From Gnetum montanum (lineage: Eukaryota; Streptophyta; Gnetopsida; Gnetales; Gnetaceae): DNA of 41,080 bases. Every line of letters begins with the position of its first letter. Position 1 is the first letter of the stretch. A model generated the notes under the pieces. The model was not told the DNA's origin. It saw only the letters and a list, made by a program, of their open reading frames with translations, and searched no databases. The DNA lies in the NCBI GenBank assembly GCA_015680685.1, contig MNCI01020122.1:1-41080 (forward strand), written 5' to 3'. Position numbers and translations under genes: made by a program. Positions 33,924 through 41,080 of this stretch are shown here, piece after piece.

Positions 33924-34858
33924 TGATGAGTTTCGGTTTTTCATGTCAACTAGGCCTCATTGACAAGGCCTTGTCGACATAGTCTATTACATCGATGTAG
34001 CCCTATTGATTAGGCCCCATCGATGTAGTCAATTACATCGACGCTGCCTCATCGACACAGGGGTCTATCCTGGTCTATAAATATGAGCCACTAGCCACAT
34101 TTATGGTATTAATTTTTCATAGTAGTAGGAGAGCTCTTGCAGTTTGTCTATTCAAAAGTTAGAATATTTTTCTTGAGTTCTCACAGTAGGAATCATTTAG
34201 TGTATGGGTTTTTATTCAAGCATCCTAAGCACCATAGTGTGTGTGGCAATAAAGATGAGCTTTCTGATAAACCTTGTAGCATTCTAGATAGATTAAATAT
34301 TTCATTTATGCATTTAATGTTTTCAATTACTTATTCAATGTTTTCCAGTAATTAAGCTAATTAAGATAATTGAGCAAGATAAGCTAGATAGATTAAATAC
34401 ATAAGTACGACTGCTTCAAGCGTAACATGTATTCGCTTGGTGATCCTAGTAGCGTTATTTCTTGGTACACCTAGTAGCATAGTTCTTAGTAACCCAACAG
34501 GGGATATGTGGGTTTAGGACATGTACAGAAAGTTAGACTGGATACTTATGTTAGGATTAGCTAGAGGCCAGTAGGTTAGTTACATTGAATTAGTCATTAA
34601 ATTACCTTGTCTTTATCTCTAGTCAAGCACCAAGACTATAAAACATAAAATTATAAAAATCATATGTCTTAATTACACTTAACCATACCATGTGCTTCAC
34701 AAGTGTAATTGGGAAGACAACGAATGACCTTAGGGCAAGGTTCCTTGCCTAGAAGACTAGTGCACTAGAAACCATAAAGTCCATGGAATTCGATCAGATT
34801 GCATGTTAACACTTGTGATTCGTATGGTTGGGCGTAGAGGATATCTCGCTACTCCGCA
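33924..34858 (+). mobile_element. LTR E, same family, plus orientation
   Basis: LTR of about 935 bp, TGATGAGTTTCGG to ACTCCGCA. U3 carries the word TACATCGATGTA (perfect palindrome 33988-33999) and CATCGATGTAGTC variants. TATAAATA is at 34076-34083, and R/U5 has family blocks including GGTGATCCTAGTAG, GGAAGACAACGAATGAC and GTATGGTTGGGCGTAGAGG. The flanks AAAAG and TTAGC do not match, and the chromovirus frame on its left does not resume on its right. A deletion probably removed the rest of this element and the RT of the host element. Confidence 0.8.
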
Positions 34859-36020
34859 TTAGCATAGATGTTGGGGACTTTGTTTGTTGAAATGTGCACT
34901 ATTTAGGTTTAGTGAATATTATTAATATCATTGTATGAAGCTCAAGGTAAATATCATTATTTCTATACATAGAATTATAAAAGCACACTAATGTTTTATT
35001 TCATATTGCAAAATGTCTTCACAGGTGCGAAGATGTCAAATCATTGATCTTGTAGGAGTGCAAAGTGATATATACTCATCTATATGAGTATTTACCAGAC
35101 TTCACCTTCATCCTACATTAGGATGAATAGCTACAATGGTGTAATATGAAGGGCAACATTGTAGTGACAAAAAACGTTGGTGGCTCGAAACACTGAGAGC
35201 TTGTCAGGTGAATAGTTTAAACCCAAAATCTATGCGAGGGCTGTGTTGGATAAAAATGGAAATGGGTCACCTTGAATGGTCTGGTAGATCAGACAGGGAC
35301 TTAGTCAGTGTAACTTAACCTTATGTAAAAATTGTTTTAAGCGTGAAATACGTGAAATCTAACTGATGATTAATAAATGCTATAATGAAGAAAATAATGC
35401 TGAATAGTGATGACAATATAGAAATAATAGAGTAACTGAGATGAGAAAATGCACCACCACAAAGTCACGGGTTTGATTCTCTTCTCTGCTTGAAAATGTA
35501 TAACAAGTGGTACAATGTTGGAGGGGCACAGGGAGTCCAGGAATGATTAGAATGCTCAAAGTGCCTCAACTATGTTTTTAAGCACAAGCTTAAGAGTCAA
35601 CAGTACAAAGTTCCAATAAGGAAAAAGCTAATGCAAAGTGCCAATGCTAAAAGTACCAACTGCTGTAATTTGCCAACTAGGGGGATTCTCAACTTGCCAA
35701 TCAAGTGAGTTCTCAATTTGCCAAATGCTAAAATTTGCCAACCTTTTGAATTGCTAAAATACCAACCAATGCCAAAAATGCTCAAAATTTCCCAAAATTT
35801 CCAACCCTTTGAGAGTTGCTCATCGGGGTATTTATAGGACCAGGAGCACGCAAGAAATGAGGCTTAGATGACATGTGTCCTAGACCCATAAAATGCTAAC
35901 GTGTGCATACTGCATGAACATGAAAAGCCATTCATGAACTTGCCATGCTTCAATTACGTTGCTGAAACTAGAGATGATGGAATCAAATATGCCAATAATG
36001 CAGATAAGGAATGAGGCACA
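34859..36020. other. Unassigned repeat-like sequence
   Basis: No gene recognised. TGTTGGATAAAAATGG at 35249 could be the start of a plus-oriented LTR, and TATTTATAGG at about 35829 a TATA-like box, but no matching end was found. 35590-35790 repeats short words around AATTTGCCAA, AAATGCTAAA and GCCAACC, giving a chance minus frame (35597-35785). Confidence 0.35.
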
Positions 36021-36024
36021 TTGA

Positions 36025-36735
36025 AGTAGCGTAGCTACCTACTACGCTGTGCTATGCTATGTAGCGTAGTATGTTGGCATAGCGTAGCTGCTTGCTACAC
36101 TATGCTACGCTATGTAGTGTAGCACAACGTAGCCACCATTTTGAAAAAGAAATTTGCATTGAAGTCAACTGCATCTGCTAGAAGCTTCGATGCATGTCAG
36201 GTCGATTGTTACAACACTTTGTTTGATTTGCATCTTTGCTACGCTACGCTATGCTACATAGCGTATCATAGCATAGTAGCTGACTCCTTTTGCGACCCAT
36301 GTTGAAAATGCAAATGCTTGTTTGGAGCTTTGATTATGCTAACAACTGCAACTTTTGCTTTTGTGAAGGGAAGAATTCAAACTTGCTGAACTTGCATTTG
36401 AGACATCTTTTGTTGTTCTTGCATCGTCGCTACACTGTGCTACGCTATGTAACATAACACAACGTAGCAGCCAGCGTATCCTACTTTTTGTTCAATCCAC
36501 CACTTTCTAATGAGAAGCCTTGCTAAGGATTTGAATTTGAACAAGGCAATTGGTTTTGAAGGGCAGAGTGCTTACCGAGTGCAATTGAAATCACTAGGTA
36601 AGCTGGGCCTTTTTGTTTTGTCTTTGCTACGTTGTGCTATGCTGCGTAGCGTAGCACTTTATTCTGTGATAGTTTGGATGCCTGAGCAACTATCTTCTGA
36701 GGCTTGCTAAGCTACATAGCATAGCGTAGCGTAGC
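36025..36735. repeat. Clusters of TAGCGTAGC / GCTACGCTA inverted words
   Basis: Four dense clusters at about 36025-36130, 36235-36280, 36428-36480 and 36625-36735, spaced close to 200 bp, each made of TACGCTATG, TAGCGTAGC and near variants in both orientations. A clean inverted repeat is TACGCTATG, CTA, CATAGCGTA at 36245-36265. Text between clusters is also loosely repeated, for example TTGAAAATGCAAATGC-type pieces and a CTTTGCTAC entry. This suggests a diverged tandem repeat near 200 bp. Confidence 0.75.
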
Positions 36736-36739
36736 AAAC

Positions 36740-38399
36740 TTCTTCACCATAAAACTTGCTGAATTGTTTTACCCATCTTGAGCACGACTGACAGGTCCAA
36801 GTGTGGTTTCTGAGTAAACTGTCAACTGGGTGAAACACCCAGGTGGGCAGGCCGAAGAGTCCATCAGGCTTGTTAGCTTTGGAGGTAGAAAAATTATCGA
36901 AATGAACAGTCTAAACTCAGTGCATTCATTTCCTGCCAAACTATCTTGAGGCTACACTTGTGGAAATGTTTGCCTCATTTCCAAGACCTTGGTGAAGCAA
37001 GAGCACCTTGAAATTTTAGGGTGTTTCATTGGCCCCTCTATGTCGATGTTTAGACGAAGGACCCAAGAGGCGTTGACAAAGAATATGAAACACCATGAAA
37101 GACAAGATGCCAACATCACTCTTTGGTAATTGCCAAGATGTTGCTTAGCTATGCTTGAGAGTGCTAGGATGGTTGTGTAGGGGAAGGGGAAAGGTTAAAC
37201 TAGGGAAGGAGGTTCAGGAAAATGGTAAAGATGAAACATAGCAGGGTCCCTCATCGGAATGCTTGTGAGGGAGTTGTTTGCGTGGTCATCTTTGCTTTTG
37301 ATGACCTTTGACCTCTCATTGGGATGCTTAGAGAGGGTCACTGCGAAACAGCTAGTGTGTCATTTATTTTAGGCATGATCTTTTTTTGTGCATGAGCTTT
37401 TTCTCTTTTACACTTTTTTCTTTTGCTATTCTACCATTTACATTTGCCAACAACCTTGTCATAGGATAGGTGTTTCTTTCCCAGGATGAGTTACGTTACA
37501 TCCATGTGGGGCTTTAACTTGCCTACAAATGCTTCCCATGTGGTGAGTTGCGTTACACATGTCATGGACTTTGTGGTTGGGCATATAAGAGGGATTTACA
37601 AGCATAAGAGAAATTCATAAAAGAGATGAGAGTGAGAATTGTGGGTGTAAGGAATGAGGTCAAGGAGGTTAAGGGGGAGGATAGGATATGCACTTCGAAG
37701 TGGCTAAGCTAGTCTGGATGACCACCTTGGAATAATGTAGTGTTCTGCCTCCATGGAGAAATGCACCTCTGATTGATGCACCTTCGGAATGTATCCTACA
37801 AACACAACAGAGAGAAAACCAGAGGAAGTAACCATGATGTAAAACGAAGGCAAAGGTCTTTCTTACTTTGAACGCTACTAGAAAAACGAACGTTGTTGCT
37901 GAGCCATTCGACGTTCAAACTAGAAAGGCCAGCAACAGTTCTGGTAGCATATGCATGGAGAGGTCAGCATTGAGGCAGCTAGGAATTGTGGTGATGCAAG
38001 TGCTTAGGAGTCCCCACCCAAGGTAAACATCATGCAGTTTAGCTGTGAGATAGGCTACCCAACAGTTGAACGTCTTTTGGGCTCAGGCGACAGTGGGGGT
38101 TGGAGGATAGCAACATTGTGGCTAGGCCATAATACTGTTGGAACTCCAACAGTAGACGTTGATTATGGAAGCTACTGCTAGGGAAAAGGACCATGGTAGT
38201 GGTAGCTTCGGAAGGTCAGCAAGATGTCATACAACATCTCTGGCTGATCAACAAGATGCCAAGGGTAGTGGTGTTGCACATATTCCCGAGGATGTTTTCT
38301 TAGCATTATGAACTGCATTCGGGAACTCCAACATCCCACCCCATGTTGGTGGTGTGCACACTCACTTGTTTGTAGAGTTGTGATGCATGCTGAGGACAT
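36740..38399. other. Unassigned region, possible LTR of the Tat-like element
   Basis: No gene recognised. The stretch lies downstream, in the minus direction, of the Tat-like integrase and its minisatellite, where a 3' LTR should be. It contains a TATA-like GCATATAAGAGGG on the plus strand (about 37581) and a purine tract on the minus strand (about 37390-37430), but no consistent LTR ends. The minus open frame 38178-38399 has no recognised domain. Confidence 0.35.
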
Positions 38400-38815
38400 G
38401 CTGCGAACCCAGTTTAAGGTCTTGGTAGACCATCTGATCTATTGGTTTAAGGTCTCAACAGACTATGGTGTGATATTTTAAGGTCCTAGCAGAATGCAGT
38501 GCTAGTTTATCATCGTAGCAGATAGTGGCTATGCTAGTTTAAGGTCATAGCAGACCGAAGTGCTAGTTTAACATCATAGTGGATGGTGGATAGGCTAGTT
38601 TAAAGTTGTAGCAGACCGTCTGTGCCAGTTTAATGTCGTAGTGGATGTGCTTTGCTAGTTTTACATCATGGCAGATAGTCTGTGCCAATTTATAGTCATA
38701 GCAGACTGCCTTTACTAGTTTTGCATTGTAGTAGACGAGCTTTACCAATTTTACATCATAGCGGACGTCTGCTTACCTTTGCCAGTTTTACGTCATAGTG
38801 GACGTTTGCTTATCT
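38400..38815 (-). repeat. 30-bp minisatellite directly after the Tat-like integrase stop
   Basis: About 13 units of roughly 30 bp with the pattern CTAGTTT...CATAGCAGAC. Spacings between AGTTT anchors are near 33, 31, 29, 32, 29, 32, 30, 30, 30, 30, 30 and 37 bp. One minus frame (38563-38748) stays open through it and repeats a 10-residue unit of the KLAQTICHDV / KLAKHIHYDI type. It begins within about 15 bp of the integrase stop at 38826. Tat-lineage elements are known to carry tandem repeats in a variable 3' untranslated region. Confidence 0.85.
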
Positions 38816-38825
38816 TGCTCATGCA

Positions 38826-40135
38826 TCAGATGTAGTATGGCTTGAGGTATGAATGATTTACAGGATTCACGAACTCATTGCCATCTATGTCTGCCAGCTT
38901 GAAGGCCCCATTTCCGTAGGCTTTTATGATCATGAACGGACCTTCCTAGTTTATTGAGAATTTGTTCACATGCTCATGGACAGCCTTGAGAATGAGGTCC
39001 CCCTTTTTTACCGACCATTGATGCAGGTTTGCATGATGCTTCTATCATTGCCTATTTTAATATTGCTCTATGCGATCAAGTGTCTATGCATGCTCCTCCT
39101 CTGTGGAGCCGAGGTTGATGATCCTCAACTCGTTATTCTGGGCTTCGCTCATGATGTTCGATAGGATGATTCGAAGTGAAGGTACCTGCAACTCAAGAGG
39201 TAACACAGCTTCAGATCCATAAACAAGACTATAAGGTGTCTTACCTGTCGCAGTCCTACACGTTGTCCTGTAAGCCCATAGCACATAGAGGATTTACTCA
39301 TGGCATTGCCTCTTGCTGTTGTTAAGCATTTTCATGAGAAAATTGATGATGGACTTGTTCGTAGCTTCTACTTGTCCATTTACCTGGGGATAGTATGGCG
39401 AGGAGAATGACTACCTGATGCCAAGATTTTTGTAGAAGGTTTTGGCTTCCACACTACTGAACTGTGGCCCATTTTCGGTCACAATAGTCATGGGAAGCCC
39501 AAGCCTTATCACGATGTTGTCTAAGATGAAGTGGAAAACCTGCTGGGATGTAGTCTTCCTTAGGGGAATAGCCTTCATCCACTTTGTAAAATACTTGTTG
39601 GTGGTGATGATGAAGCTACACCCTATGGAAGACTTAGGCGTGATAGGTCCTATTATGTCTAGTCCCCATCACTGGAAAGGCCATGTGATCTACATTGGAT
39701 GCAACTCTGTAGGTGAAACGTGTATAAGATTTTCATATCTTTGGCACGTATCACAAATCTTGACTTTTGCTAGGAAATCATGCTCCATGTGAGGCCAGTA
39801 GTACCCTAGGCGTCTGATTTTTGCAGCCATGGCCCTAGGTTCTATGTGTCCACCACACAGTCCCTCATGTACTTCATTAATGACCTTCTACGCTTGCTCC
39901 TCGTTTATGCATGCCAACAATATCCCGTCATAGGAGCATTTGCACAAGGAGTTGTCTCCCCTGAGCACATATTGCTGAGCACATTTGCAGATCGCATCTC
40001 TCTAGGTAGATTTCAATCCGCTTGGGGGCTCACCATGTTATAGGTAGGCTTCAATGTTGGCATACCACTCCTAGGTGTCCACAATGCTAACTGTTGGCAC
40101 ATTTCAAGCCATTACATGGAGTAGGAGTTTCAGTC
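38826..40135 (-). pseudogene. Tat-lineage Ty3/gypsy integrase
   Basis: The best preserved pol piece in the window. Minus order: DTWEWYANIEAYL (about 40060-40105), DGILLACINEEQA, EVHEGLCGGHIEPRAMAAKI with ICDTCQRY (HHCC finger, about 39745-39880), WGLDIIGPITPK (first catalytic Asp codon at 39657-39659), YFTKWMKAIPLRKTTSQQVF, MTIVTENGPQFSSVEAKTFY (second acidic position Glu instead of Asp), SSPYYPQVNGQVEATNKSI (catalytic Glu), [20 protein letters not shown], then a VKKGDLILK stretch, GPFMIIKAYGNGAFKLADID and stop TGA at 38826-38828. About eight in-frame stops. It is cut at about 40135 next to the host gene's 3' flank; RT and RNase H are missing. Confidence 0.85.
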
Positions 40136-40915
40136 TATTTAAATAGAAGGAAAGAGAATAAAAATAAAATGACATAGGTGTAAAAATTTGGATGAGTTTT
40201 ACAGTGATAAAACATATTTTATTTTAAACCTTACATTGGGTAAAGAATGTGATATTTCGGCATATTACATTCAACCAAACTCAGACTGGTTCAGCAACGG
40301 TGGCGGACACGAGATTTACATGGCCTGACCATACAAACATATCAATGAGAAACATTAACCAAGAATGGTGTCGATCCTGCTTTTACAGATTCACATTAAA
40401 GCCAATGAATAGAGAAAATTGGATTCTGTGGTAAGAAGAAACAGTGTACTGTACTGAATGCTTTTAGAGACAGGGGTGCATCTTGTGATGTCCAGGCATT
40501 GGAAATCATTTTTGAAGCTAAAAAATGGTACACTTACTCTCAAAAGAAACGCGGTGGTTCGTATCAATACAGCAACCAAAATAAGTGATGCTTGCTGATA
40601 AAATTTTGCCAAGAACCGCCAGGAATAACTTCATATTCTTCTTCGGAATTTTGTCAAATACTTGCCATGCAGGGTTTCTTTTTTCTGTTTACACAGTGAG
40701 CCTAATTCCTTGGCCAGAGGTTACAGTAAAATGAATGAAACAGGGCGAAAATGCAGGCGATTACCATGCCTGCACCTATGCCTGCGATTCTGAACAGTTA
40801 TCAGCAAAAGCAAAAAACAAAAACACAAATGCTGAGTGCTTCCAAGACATGGAAGGTGTCTGTTTTCTTTGCCAAAACAAGTGATAGTCGTGGACACACT
40901 CACACTGTTGGTGCT
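40136..40915 (-). other. 3' UTR and flank of the host gene
   Basis: Sequence composition changes here: less T-rich, and without the repeat words seen to the left. The minus strand has AATAAA at 40218-40223, about 690 bp after the stop codon of the terminal exon, a reasonable poly(A) signal position. Open frames 40391-40612 and 40721-40903 (minus) and 40249-40434 (plus) have no recognised domain and I treat them as chance. Confidence 0.5.
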
Positions 40916-41080
40916 TTACGCACCGAACTTGAACGCCGCCCACGTATAGGAGTAGGACGCCATCGCCGAGGGTTTACAGTTCCAAGCCATTTCACCGCCG
41001 ATATGGGAGAAATAGCAACTGCTACCAAGCTGTGCGTGGAAGCGGTTCCAACTGCCATCATATTCTTGGGGGTTCAGTGG
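40916..41080 (-). CDS. C-terminal 54 codons of a host protein (terminal exon, product unknown)
   Basis: The minus strand is open from the window edge to TAA at 40916-40918. The segment is GC-rich with intact CpGs, unlike everything else in the window, and encodes Trp/Tyr/Cys-rich text such as YDGSWNRFHAQLGSSCYF, SHIGGEMAWNCKPSAM and YTWAAFKFGA at the C terminus. That composition and the lack of stops in a region with normal codon use support a real exon. I do not recognise the family. The upstream exons lie beyond the window. The gene points leftwards, towards the Tat element that ends about 220 bp past the likely poly(A) signal. Confidence 0.6.
   Translation of the reverse strand, partial: PLNPQEYDGSWNRFHAQLGSSCYFSHIGGEMAWNCKPSAMASYSYTWAAFKFGA

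Noticed and set aside
1402-34858. CRISPR-like or integron-like array made of the palindromic words
   Set aside because: Spacing is irregular, there are no equal-length unique spacers, and the context is plant retrotransposons.
35440-35500. tRNA-like B-box word (GGGTTTGATTCTC) suggesting a tRNA gene or SINE
   Set aside because: No matching A box, no cloverleaf arms and no poly-A tail at the right distance; the word alone is too short.
40391-40612. 73-codon minus frame near the host gene 3' end, considered as a further exon
   Set aside because: Located after the stop codon of the terminal exon, no splice-acceptor logic and no domain text.

Overview
This window looks like intergenic DNA from a large, repeat-rich seed-plant nuclear genome. 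It is AT-rich and CpG-poor outside the youngest repeats. It carries layered remains of Ty3/gypsy retrotransposons, one integrated plant pararetrovirus (caulimovirid) relic and, at the extreme right edge, the 3' end of what looks like an ordinary host gene. I cannot name the species. No bacterial-type operon, tRNA, rRNA or CRISPR array was seen. No coding frame longer than about 200 codons is intact, so nearly all protein calls are pseudogenes recognised from motifs. All similarity calls come from reading by eye; no search was run.

Layout. 1-6513: two tandem, plus-strand, gag-only LTR elements sharing one LTR (3' internal part, LTR A, gag plus 3' region, LTR B). 6514-10525: old DNA holding a minus-strand gypsy integrase relic (about 8990-10140). 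10526-17556: a related gag-only element (LTR C5, decayed primer-binding site, heavily mutated gag, long non-coding 3' part, truncated LTR C3). 17557-22080: plus-strand fragments of two further gypsy integrases separated by repeat-rich DNA. 22950-27760: minus-strand endogenous caulimovirid (protease and reverse transcriptase, coiled-coil frames, a promoter/purine-tract region), broken by an LTR-like insert at about 24000-25070. 28000-31080: palindrome-rich repeat DNA and a probable chromovirus 3' LTR. 31140-33923: minus-strand chromovirus pol (RNase H, integrase, chromodomain) split by a solo LTR (D, minus) with target-site duplication and bounded by another LTR of the same family (E, plus). 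35000-38400: a repeat block with clusters of the word TAGCGTAGC about every 200 bp. 38400-40135: Tat-lineage integrase (minus) followed by a 30-bp minisatellite. 40140-41080: 3' UTR and last 54 codons of a host gene on the minus strand.

The most unusual pattern is that one LTR family (six copies here) keeps its TATA box, R/U5 and ends, while the U3 of each subgroup is filled with a different self-complementary short word. Several unrelated repeats in the window show the same habit with yet other words. The gag-only elements carry no recognisable pol and presumably depended on enzymes from other gypsy elements. Their conserved 3' region carries a small hairpin with a paired base change between copies and a possible mini-intron. 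Decay is dominated by changes expected from CpG methylation (CGA to TGA stops, G to A in the primer-binding site).
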